A DNA stretch of 64,000 nt, taken from assembly GCA_965644295.1 (NCBI GenBank), contig CBFFRP010000215.1, positions 62,001 to 126,000 of the forward strand, read 5' to 3'. The notes under the pieces were generated by a model. That model was not told the origin of the DNA and did no database searches. It worked only from the letters and a program-made list of their open reading frames with translations. This document shows, one piece after another, positions 33,701 to 44,400 of this stretch (positions are counted from its first letter, which is position 1; every line of letters begins with the position of its first letter). The position numbers and the translations under genes are program-made. Source of the stretch: Paraphysomonas bandaiensis (taxonomy: Eukaryota > Chrysophyceae).

Positions 33701-36668
33701 AGTCCCAACACTTGGAATGGAACCCGTTTCCAGTGGAACTGCCGCTAGCAGTGCTACAAGACGAGATAAATTGAGAAGTGGTACCGTAGGCGAAGAGAAT
33801 TTTCAGGATTCTATGCTTTCAATTGTTGTTGAAGATGCGGGCGGAAGCTTTTATGGAGAAAGTGTCAACGGTATTAATACACCCTTTCCTCCGCCAGGCC
33901 CTTTGCTACGCCGCGCTGTTTCCTCGACTGTTAGGCGAAATACATCTCAGCCCCCACTTTCCCAAACACATTTTTCTAAGAAAGAAAAGAGTCTTTCTCC
34001 TGCCAAAGTAGAACGCCTTCAGAATATAAAAGCCGTCTATGGCCAACCTTCTTCAAAGAATTCCAGTGTTCGGGCCAGTAGGAGGAAAGTACCGACGCAA
34101 AACAAATCTTTAAATGCAACACCGGGCCCTGGGTCGCTCAAGAAGAAAAGTTCTATATTTACTTCACAATCCAAGTTCAAAGTTGAAGAAACGAAACATA
34201 GTAACTTATCTCAGGCGTATTTAAATGAAGAGTGGATGGGTTCTGCCGAGTTGACTAATTCCGTTTTAAGGGCTAAGTCAAATGGATCTGCTGGATCTCC
34301 ACAGAAATGTGCATTTTTGGGATCAGAGAGTAATGGCGGGCCGCAGATGATTCATAAGCATGGTAAGCCTGATCCGGGAGAGTCATTACTACTCGATGTA
34401 CCACTCGGAATAGAAGATAAAATGGACAGATTAATAAATGCTGCTGCAATGAGATGCTATGTCCCGGAGATTTTCTCCCAATCGCGCTCTCTAGATGGGA
34501 GGGCGCCTATTACTGCTCAGGAGGCGTATGCGATGTACCAAACCCTTCCATCCAACAGTTTGGCAAAGATGCGCTACGAACAGAAAGTGGAAGCCTGGTG
34601 TATGCCCACTGTAAACAGGCTTCGACTTAAAGGATTGAATTTCATCAAAGATGCACTTCCAGTATCTAAGTTGAGCATGTTCTTGAGAGGTGTCGAGGCA
34701 CAACCAATTTTAATTCGGACGGTTGTTGAGTTAGCTAGAAAACTTGAACAACTAAATGCTGTTCCCTCAGGCTATATGCGAAAGGAAATGAAAGAAGAAT
34801 ATCAAGATATCGTGGATGGAAAAGGAAAAATAACGCGTGCTATTCATGCTGCTGTTGAAAGTATAAAACCAAGTAAAGACGCAGATAATAAGGATGGAAC
34901 TAAGTGTAATGAGGAGGAAGATGTAGATGCCGAAGCGGCGAAGTTAGTTGCTGCGGAGGAGAGGTCGCGACTGAATGCTCTGGCTCAACGACTTCTTGAA
35001 CGTATGATTACGAAAGGAGAATGGGCCCGAATGGATGCTCCTATGGATGCACTGCTGCAAAATGCCGCATTTCTTATATGCCCATTCCAAAGACCGGATG
35101 GTAGTGGTGCTAAGTCTTATGATAACTGCTTTGAAAATAAAATGTCTCTTTTTGGACTATTTGGAAAAGAAGATGAAACCTCTGAAGAATTGCGGATGGG
35201 ACAATTAGAGTTCACAGAGTTTGCTAATGCATTAGTCCAACTTCCATCAGAAGATGCCATGAAGAGTTTGATCCGGGACCGCTTTCGTGCCGCTGTCATA
35301 TTGTCAACACCGTATGAATTACGTTTGAAGAAGTTAGGAGTAATGACTGTTAAAGACCTGGCAACTCTGAGCGGCGAGAGCACTGGCAGAAGCTCCGATG
35401 TAGCAGCGGTATGTAGTTATTTGGGTGGTAAGTGTTTAATTCTTTTGCAGATTTTGAAGTCAATGCCGAAGCCGTTTCTTCATCAAGTGGAGGCATTACT
35501 GAGTATGGCTATTTCGGTGACTTCTGAGGCAAAAGTACTTCCAGCCTCCAAGGGCGGTGCTGCTATGGCTAAGTCAACAGCGATTACGAAGGACCCTATT
35601 GATAAGACCGGGCGGACACTTATTGGACCACTATCGGAAAATCCGCGGTTGATACAAGTCCCTCTTGCTTTTGATTCAAAGTTTCAACGAGGTCCACTTG
35701 ATCCCTACGGTCGACCGTCGAGGTTGATCGGACAGCTTCCAGCTCTGCGAGTTCCTAGTCAAGACTCTCAGCGAAGTCGGAGTTTATATGCGAATAAAGG
35801 AAGTGTAATGCCAGAGGTTGGACCGGCGAGCACAACTAGCCTGTCTATACAACAGGCAGCTAATCGGCAACGCTTGATATCTACCGAACTTGCTGCAATG
35901 GGCAAGTATGTCTCCCTTGACCAGCAGGATATGTATTCACATATTCCTCATAATCTATGGGAAGTAGGAGACCACATTCATTCCACTGACGAAAATGATA
36001 TTGCTACTGGTGGCGATCCCAGTGTGGAAATGTGGTCATTTGAACCATCTCTCTCACACAAATCGGCACGGAAGGATAGTAGTGGCCAGTTAAATGAAGA
36101 TCGGTCGGATTCATTGTGTGATGGGCAGTCTACTGTCGATTATAAACCACGAAGGGATAATTCTGTGAACACAAGTGGACACGCTCCGCAAGATAGAGAT
36201 GAATCTGATGTCGGGGAACAGTTGGAGGCCATTCGCGACCAGCTGAACAGTCATTCTTCCACAAGGGGTGCTGTCCCTAGCCGTTCGAATATGGGCACAA
36301 GGCAGACCTCACAAAAGCAATCACGGTCATCGAATAGGCGTCAAAGATCTTCTGTTTCACAGCCGTATGATACGGAGACGCGTTTTGAACGACCCCACAA
36401 ATGTTCGTTTGAAGGGTGTAACCAGGCATTCTCAAGGGTGTACACACTTAAACTGCATGAGAAGTCACACCTTATGTTTCCAGAGTACCATAAATATCGG
36501 CGTGATCCTATGCTTTCGTTTGACGCTGATGCAGAAAAGATGGTCCAGGAATCGCGACAAAGGTTGTGTACAAGAGAGAGCATGCCTTTGTTACGAGATA
36601 TCGAGCTTGAAAGAACACTTCTGAGGTCATCTTATAGCAGTAATTGCTCTTTAAATAGTGGTGACTAG
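30739..36668 (+). CDS. Large IQ-motif protein with one C-terminal C2H2 finger
   Basis: Exons 30739-32427, 32541-32642, 32699-33015, 33065-33160, 33209-33343, 33395-33547 and 33599-36668 join in frame to 1853 residues. Residues 45-150 form an unrecognised folded domain, with a coiled coil at 150-195. Five IQ motifs lie at about 634, 666, 694, 726 and 762 (for example TIQRIIRGYLARR, QMQRIVRGFLARR) and should bind calmodulin or myosin-light-chain-like proteins. A long Ser-rich linker is followed by a helical region (about 1100-1450). Near 1762-1788 there is a C2H2 finger, HKCSFEGCNQAF...LKLHEKSH. Nucleotides 35409-35450 (GTATGT...TTGCAG) look like a 42-nt intron in phase; removing it gives 1839 residues. 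The family is unknown; an axonemal or cytoskeletal Ca2+-responsive scaffold is one possibility. Confidence 0.82.
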
Positions 36669-37075
36669 GAGCCCGCTAACTGTTTGTTTAATGTCGTAAT
36701 ATGTGTCCATACGTGTGTAATAAACTGATGAGTGTATTATGTATTTGAATATTATAATTTTGTCTTTTCGTGTGGATTTTTACGCGTACCGCTGACTGGG
36801 AGACTGCTTCTTAAGTTTATACATGCACATCTAGGTACAAAATACTTTGATATATAAGAGGATGCTATAAACTATAAAGCTCAATCGTAAATCATCCTAC
36901 CACTTTCCATACTAGGGCTAGGAAAATGTATAACTTGAGTATATTGAGATATTGCATCGCCATAATCGAAGATAGGTCGATACTTTAGCAATCTAGTGCA
37001 ACCAATAATTTTTAGGACGTTCAAAAGTCGTCTTTTTTGCTAGGAATGATTCACTTATCCGAATCCTATGTGTAG
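36669..37075. other. 3' flank of the IQ gene
   Basis: AT-rich; contains AATAAA at 36718-36723, a plausible polyadenylation signal for the IQ gene. Nothing else. Confidence 0.35.
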
Positions 37076-37710
37076 CAGGGCCTGGTAACCGATAGCAATA
37101 TACCATTATAATTTCCAGTCATTTTGCATTAATGGCATAAAAAATGCCGGGAACTGGGCATCCATTAATGGCATTTACTGGTGCTCGATATATGCAAAAT
37201 AGAGAACTTAGTGTCTCTATACTCCGAAAAAACTCTATACAATATTAAGCAATGCTCATGCAGCTCTACAGCTACTTTGTTGCAACTTTGTTCATTATCA
37301 ACAGCAAACTTAATGATATAAGAGTTAGAGAGCAGTTTCCTGAGGGACAACATACAACTGCATCCTTCTTGGCGAATACAATTTCCCAACCACCTTGGAA
37401 TATAAAATTCTTACTACAGCTAACTTTCGAGCGCTGAAACAATACTTATGCAACTTGAAAAATTACAGAGTGTTACGCTTGCCTTTCAAGGAGACGGAAC
37501 CGATTCGAATCAAGCCCCGCCAGTAGTTATTGTTACAAAAATTCAGGGTTGCATCCATACCTTTCCCGAATGAAAGCATTGCTGCCATTGCAAATTTTGA
37601 GAAGGCACTGGCTAAATTCAAGGGAACGACGAAAGACAGTTGACAGACAATGTAACACCCTCCATGAAGACCTGCAAGATGATCCTGATGTACCAGAGGA
37701 GAGCTAAATG
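37076..37710 (+). repeat. Dispersed repeat, family R1, copy 1 (possible hAT-like remnant)
   Basis: Starts CAGGGCCTGGTAACC, followed by several ATTAATGGCAT units. The right part contains CCCTCCATGAAGACCTGCAA then GATCCTGATGTACCAG. The same start (CAGGGCCTGGCAATC) and the same 3' block recur at 61345-61710, so these are copies of one family. The CAGGG start resembles hAT ends, but no matching inverted end or target duplication was found. Confidence 0.5.
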
Positions 37711-38077
37711 AATGATGATGTTGACAGCCACATCATTTTATTGTGTACTAGTTTTTCCTACAATATAAAAAACTTCCACGATTTCATATTTTTTGCTTCA
37801 ATGATAAGCTGAGTAGAAATATAGGTATGGTAGCTCATATTAAAAGGAGGCAAAGAGTGACGAATCTATGTAGAAAAGGCGAATGTCCCCTCTAAAAGAG
37901 ACCGCGCTTAGAGGAATATCCCTTTAGAAGTGGTAGACCAGCGTTAATATATCAGCTCATATCCATTAAAGCATGAGTTTCTCATGAAGAATTCCAGATA
38001 ACTGTGCTATATTCAACTCGTAGATCAGCGCTATGATTGTGTAGTAGCGCAGGTAACAATATACGCCTTTGCTTCCT
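37711..38077. other. Intergenic / decayed repeat
   Basis: No open frame; a continuation of decayed mobile-element DNA is likely given the remnants on both sides. Nothing specific was recognised. Confidence 0.3.
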
Positions 38078-38212
38078 AGAGTCAAGCATGACAGGACTGT
38101 GTTCGTCACAGAACCTTATGAGGAGTTTGGGAAGAAGTGTCTGAGAGTCAGACAGCTCCGGATGGTTGCCAATGTGTTGACAAAACCTCTACAAATACCA
38201 TACGAAGCTCTA
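38078..38212 (+). pseudogene. Fragment of a copia RNase H C-terminus
   Basis: A plus-strand stretch encodes RVKHD, then 25 residues later RMVANVLTKPLQIPYEAL. The spacing KH...ADILTKPL is the end of copia RNase H. This is an old, isolated fragment with no other parts around it, in the opposite orientation to the intact element at 0.4-5.9 kb and diverged from it. Confidence 0.6.
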
Positions 38213-38350
38213 TCTATAACTATCCAGCCATATCTAGAGATGCATCTCCATAGCCCACATACACACATAATAAATGTCAGTACATACATATACTGTACAC
38301 TGTATTCCTGTATTCTGTGGACATATGCCATACCATTCCATGTGCCTCTG

Positions 38351-38502
38351 GGGGTGGTTGTGCATATCGATATCATCGATTTGTTCATCGTTTATTTCAT
38401 CGAAAAATCATCGTTTTTTCAATGAAAAATGAAAAAAGTGACTTTTTAATGAGGAAACGATTATTTTTCGATGAAATAAAAATCGATATGCACAACCACC
38501 CC
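38351..38502. mobile_element. Foldback MITE (152 bp)
   Basis: Perfect inverted termini of at least 21 bp begin GGGGTGGTTGTGCATATC and end with its complement. They are flanked by CTG on both sides (38348-38350 and 38503-38505), a 3-bp target duplication. Most of the inside also pairs (ATTTCATCGAAAAAT on each arm), so the whole element can form a hairpin. A G-rich end and 3-bp duplication suggest a PIF/Harbinger-type non-autonomous element, although the usual TTA-like target is not seen. Confidence 0.75.
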
Positions 38503-38806
38503 CTGTCGGGAATACGTAGATATGAGAAATCAGAAATTAGGGACTTCAATAATCGCACTTGTAGTCCTTTGTCAACTGTATACCTACAGCATACTGCTGT
38601 TTTTTCAACAGATTCCTCCAGTCACTCCAAGTAGTTAGTACAGCAGCAGTATATCCTAACACCGTATCTCCCATGCTTCAACAGACAGAAGGGACAGGGG
38701 AATCCTAGCTATCTTCCCAACTCCAATACCACGTCATAGAAGACCTCAACGCTTTCATATTCTAACATGTCAAAATTGGAAGTGGTAAACTGGGTAGTGA
38801 TCGGTC
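38503..38806. other. 5' flank of the PSP1-domain gene
   Basis: No coding feature; presumed promoter region of the next gene. Confidence 0.3.
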
Positions 38807-39910
38807 ATGTCAGAAGAGGATAAAGTTTCGACTGAAGGCGATTCTCACGGTATTGATGACTGTAATGAATACGTCTATGAGGTAACTGTCCTGCCTATGT
38901 CCACGCTTATGTCTCAATCGGATGTATAGGTGTACTTCAAGTGCCACTTAAATACTTATTTATCTTGTGATCCAGAGCTTGTAGAAGGAGATGTGGTTAC
39001 TGTACAAGCGCAGTCGCACAGAGGTTTCGATGTGGGCGTAGTTAGCCGGAGTGTCCCGAGGAATTCTCCCTACTTCGCTGTAGCGCATCGCACATCAACC
39101 TTGAAAATTACTTCTAAGTGCACAGAATCAGAAGTGCTCGAACTGAAGAAGAAACTCTCTATCGAAGAGGCGGCAGTGAACGTTTGTCGCAAAATATGTG
39201 CTGGCGCTGGCTTGCAGGATGATATTGTGATACTTAATTCAGAGATTCAGTTTGATTCCCGTCAAATCACATTCTATTATCAGAATTGCAGTGATTCTTC
39301 TTTAGCTACGGCTCCGAGTTTAAATTTAGACCGTGAACATGAAATTTTAGAGCTGCTATTCAAGAAACTGAAGACTGACGTGAGTTTGAAATATATATCG
39401 AAGACTGATCAACGCACGCGAGAACTTGAGTGTATAGAGAGACGATATCTCGAACTTTCATCTATTTACTCGCCAGATAGCATTGATGAGAGTCACACTG
39501 TACCACAGCTACAGGAACATATACCACCACCTGTGGGAGTGACAACACGTGTTCCTGAACTGAGCTGTGCTGGACTTGATTGCCCTGTCCTTCGCCGTGC
39601 TCCAGACATGCGGACACCACAATCCCATCGTAGCCATGCTTCATTCTTGTATTCGCACAATGCTGCAATTTCGAATGCTTATTCAGTTCAAAACCCCTGT
39701 TATCGAGTGCAGGCTCGGCATATCCAACTATTGTCTCCCCCTTCCGCTTGCAACCAAGCGTTTCATGTTCCTGTTTTTCATGCGAACCCTACTTCAAGGC
39801 TAGTCCACATAGCTCGGGAACCTGCGTATCGTTTGCCCGTAGGGGGGCTGGTACCATTGGTGTGGCCCGATCACTGCACGTCTCACTCCGATATTGTGGC
39901 CAAGTTATGA
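38807..39910 (+). CDS. PSP1 C-terminal domain protein
   Basis: Exons 38807-38881 and 38930-39910 (48-nt intron) give 351 residues; the ATG at 38807 begins an acidic leader, MSEEDKVSTEGD. Residues 27-190 fit the PSP1 domain: YLSCDPELVEGDVVTVQAQ, FDVGVVS, then a helix with EEAAVNVCRKI, then EIQFDSRQITFYYQ and the final helix ILELLFKKLKTDV. The domain is shared by bacterial YaaT/RicT and fungal PSP1 and trypanosomatid proteins, where it is linked to mRNA regulation or protein-interaction roles. Residues 200-351 are low-complexity, rich in Pro, His and Ser. Molecular function here is not known. Confidence 0.83.
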
Positions 39911-41483
39911 TTTTTTATTTGATATGTCGATTGACATAAGTGACGCAAGCATTTTATTTCTGATACGTGGTTCTGATGTCATTCCCATGCACATAGCTTC
40001 TCGTTATAGACTACTTTTGTTTCAACTGCCTTCATTTATAGATTTGATTATGGCATATTGTATTCACATTTAATTGTTTTATTCTCGTCATACTTCCAGA
40101 CAGAATTTCTGTTTATTAGTGCGTTTTGTAATAGCTGTACACAGGCAAATGTTGAGATCCAAGAATTTCTCACAGTGTGGATGCATAAACCGAATTGTTG
40201 CATTACCAAGGTGGCGAGATTACCTTGATACGATATTAAAATCGTCAAGTGTGACACTCTTTCATTGCCAAACTATCGTGACAATCGTTTGACTAACTAC
40301 TTTAATAATTTTGCTTCAGTATGTAACCTGTGTGACTGCAACAGCACTATAGTTATAGTTATGTGTAAAAGAAACAATGTATCATCTAAGGAGATGAAGA
40401 TCTCTCCCACCTCAGCAATTTTTCACCAAATTTGGAGCAGAATATTTTGTAAGGATTTTAGTGTTGAAGTCAAGTGAGCTTATGATGCTACTTTCTTCGG
40501 TATGCAGCTCTATATGCGCATATGTATAGAGTAGTCAAGTATTCAGCACTGCATTGATTCCGGTTAAGCAACTACTCCTTACATAGCGTACACTATACAT
40601 AGAAATGGCAACTATCTATACTCGAACAAATAAAAAAACAGTTTTCCTATTTACATATTCACATATCGTTAAGCCTGCCTAATATTTCATGTACACGTTG
40701 ACAAATACATTTCTCCTCTGTACATACATTTTTTTCTATTGTGTTGCAAAATGCTGTTGACCCACTTAAGGTACGTGATAGTTATCCGTCTGACACCCTA
40801 TGCTGCTATGCTTGAGTAGATTTGAGTAGATTCAATGTAGCACTATTCTGGTAATAACTGATTCGAGTGGTGGGAGTAATCAACCATCGCAAATATGCCT
40901 GTCCGATATCTGATTAACACTATTGAGAATATATTCCGATATTGACGATATGTAGATATTCACAGTAAACACTGTGCATAAGTTGTGCTATACATATAGA
41001 TACTATGCATCAATACACTGCTAGGAGTGCTCTCTGCGCTGCAAAGATACACTGCCAGAATATCTAGCTAGATCAATACCCGCCCAAAGATATCCCACTT
41101 ACGGTATTTTCGAAAAAAATAGCAATTTTCGACACCCCAGGTGCAGTAGTTTTTAGGAGATAGGTGATATTTTCCAGGATTTCCCAGGATTCGCGACAGG
41201 AAGTGTGAAGTAGAGTGAAGTGTTCATAATATAGCCAATAGTTAAGTTGCATCAGTCCACTTCGTGTTGACGAGTTGAAGTGAAGTTTTATATTCATATT
41301 TGGACTGAGTCATATATATGAGTATGAGCAGTGTGCACATTACTCATTTCGGGCTCTGCTATCTCCTGTGGCTAAGAAATGCCATCGAATGTTGGGATTG
41401 CAACACTTGAGCTCTCAACACCGTTGACGTGGAGGTACAATGCGCAGTGGTGGTCATTTTAATCCTGAGTATATAGTAGAGCT
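39911..41483. other. Intergenic, AT-rich
   Basis: 1.6 kb without a supported gene. Short ORFs around 40050-40480 and 41070-41300 have no recognisable features. The right end is the promoter region of the NLR-like gene. Confidence 0.4.
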
Positions 41484-44400
41484 ATGGCGATGCTATTCAA
41501 GGGTACGTGTATTATCTCTATTCTCTCTCTCTCTTACTGTGAACACAGATGCGGAGTGCTGTGCACAGGCGATGGAGGTTGAATTGAAAGAGCAGTTGAG
41601 GCGATATCTTGTGACGGATTTCTCTGTGCATGTTAAAAACAGCGGGAAATGTGATGTATTGGAAGCGTACAATGATGCCTTAAGTAGTGAGAAATTAATT
41701 GATGGACTGTATGGAAAGTTGAAAACTCTTGCTGTGAGTGATAAACAGCTCTGGGAGTTTTCGAAGCATTTCAAACTTCCAATTGGATTAAGTCATAGAC
41801 TCGTACGAGATGCAAGTACTTTTTTGTATTCATTAAAGAAAGGGCACTTGCTTGTGGATTCTATCTGTATTGTTGAAATATACGAACAGAGCTCTCATTT
41901 CAAAGTAATTCACGCTGACTGGAACTGCTTTCTGGTCGCAAGGGTCTGCAGTATTACTAATATTGCTCAATGTAGACCTAGAAGTGACACTTGGATATCT
42001 TTGGGCTTCCATTCTCATATTGTAACCGCTTATTTTTACCGGATACACCGAGAAAATGATAGGTTTTGCTTGTTTGTTCAACACATAGATGGTGCTCTAT
42101 CGCTGAAACACTTCTTAGATATTCAATCGGGTACAGAGGGGACTGATGTATCCAGTATAGTACGGTCATCGTTTCGCACAATGATATCACTTTGTCGCGC
42201 TATAGATCACTGTCATGTACGAGGATGTCCTCATCTGTGCATATGTCCGGAAAATGTATTAATGGTAAGTGATAACCAATCGGTTAGTGCTGACTGGAAC
42301 GTGATGATAACGGGGTTTGAGCTATCATCGACTGAGCGTGACTGTGGTGAGTACTTTCTACTTTGCTGCCAAGTTATGTGATTTTTGTGTGCTGTTTAAT
42401 TCATGAACCGTATTCATTGTAAATCATCTTGATCATTTTACCTCATAGATAAGTACGATAGACTTATCACTATGTTTCTTATAGCATTTTACTTATTTGA
42501 CTTTAATTGTGCACAGATTCAATATATGTTGCTCCAGAGCTCGCATACTCTGACGAAGCTCTGCCAGTTGCTGATGTATATTCTTTAAGTATGGTGTTTC
42601 TAGATATCATCCGGGGTCGTACCCTTTATCCCAAGGAGATAGAAGCGTATTTAAGATGTGATGATGGGACGAAACATGAAAATGGAGCAGATTATGACCT
42701 TCCTCCGCATATTTCAGCAATGGTAGATGCTGCATTTGCTGAGTCTTGCCTGCCAACACGTAGAATTTACCCTCTCCTCCCAGTTATAGAGAGCGGCCTG
42801 CGTGCCAACCCTGACCTTCGTCCCTCTGTGCGAGAGATGCTGGAGCAGCTTCATGACGCACATAAGTACACTACACTGGCCCCTACCCTTCCTCCTCCCC
42901 CGCCTGCAGTTGCGTCAGAATCTCCTGAAAATATGAGTAATCTCGCTTGGGGGGAAATGGAGGTGGGGTGTCTGGAGAGCGCCAGGGAACATTGGATTGG
43001 GGCACTAGCCAGCAACCCAGCTGATCTTGTAGTACTTTGGAACTTGACTTTGTGTAGGTGGAGATGTGGAGAAATTGGTCCTGCGGAGGCAGTCGGCATA
43101 ATACGCAGGCACCAAATGCAGTTTGTATCTCCTTTCAGTGTACAGGTACACGCAAGCAGTGACTCTGCTGACCATGATGCTCTATGTTCAACGATATGCA
43201 GTGAATCACTTCTCTCTCCCATCTCTGGGATTGGTCCGTTGCTACCAACTTCAGAGATGGCAACTTCATGCGCATATATATGGTGCTCAGGATTTACACC
43301 CGCAGAAGCACTTATGTACAGAAAAATGCAGATGTTCTGTGCGGATGACACATCTCTGGTATTGAGCAGTCATCTGACCAGGTGTAGGTTAGAGTACGAT
43401 GCATCTTTGGAATGTCTCGTTGAACATGTTCGAGAGAGACCAGGTGTGTATCATTCATCTCACTGTGCAGTGGGAAGCGGGATGGTGTGGCTGAATCTCG
43501 ATCCTGACATCGAGACAATAGAAGTTGGGTCGTATGACGACCCACACGACGGTATTGTGCTCTTGGTGGGCGAGGTGATGCAGTATAATGGGATGTGTCT
43601 ATTTGTTGAGCGGGCAGTCGATGGGGTATGCAGTGTTCCTGGTCTGGGTGAAACTGTGCTGTGTGTGACTGTTTACGTTCTCTTGGAAGGACGCTGGGCA
43701 TATGATGAATTTGGAAATGAAGGTGGGGAGAATATGGATGACCTTCCGAGTGTGGTAGGATATGACGAGGATTCTTATTCTTCTCCTTCATCACAGAGTG
43801 AAACGGACACGAATCTTACTCCTGCCCCTCCCCGTCGACATTATTTTCTTGCAGTTGGAAATTTACGCGAAAGTTGCTTTTACCTCGAGGGAATATGTGC
43901 GGTGTGGGGAATAAACCCCGATCAACGTCCAGTAAGGCTGCAGTTAATCTCTCCTGAATTGCTGCTTGTCTCGGGATCGGGAGGTTTGCTAGCTCATGCT
44001 AGCCCGCCGCATGAAATCCGTGGAGTTCCCTCAATACGCATAGTGCATATGAGCTCTGACCCCATGTTACAACCGCATATTCATCCAGACAGGCTCTCAG
44101 CAAGTCATAGTGTTAGCAGCACTGTAGTGGACTCCAGTTATTCCCCTGGAAGCCGAACTCTTATATCCGGCGATTCACAGGGTACATTGTGTCTCTGGAA
44201 GAAAGACTCTGAAGAATCGGACGTGTTCACCCTGGTGGGTAAACCTCTGTCTTTGTGCGGGAGGATATACCGCATTGTCCAGTCTGAACAGAGTGTGCAT
44301 GCCCTTGTTAGTCTTGATATGCAATTACTGTTGGTTTCTGCATCGGTTGGTGGTGTGACTTGTAATTTGCACGTTCGATCTATTTTGGATGCTGTCCCTC

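Noticed and set aside
43312-43794. 160-codon minus-strand ORF, and others antisense at 42851-43351
   Set aside because: Shadows of the NLR-like gene's third exon, low-complexity in composition.
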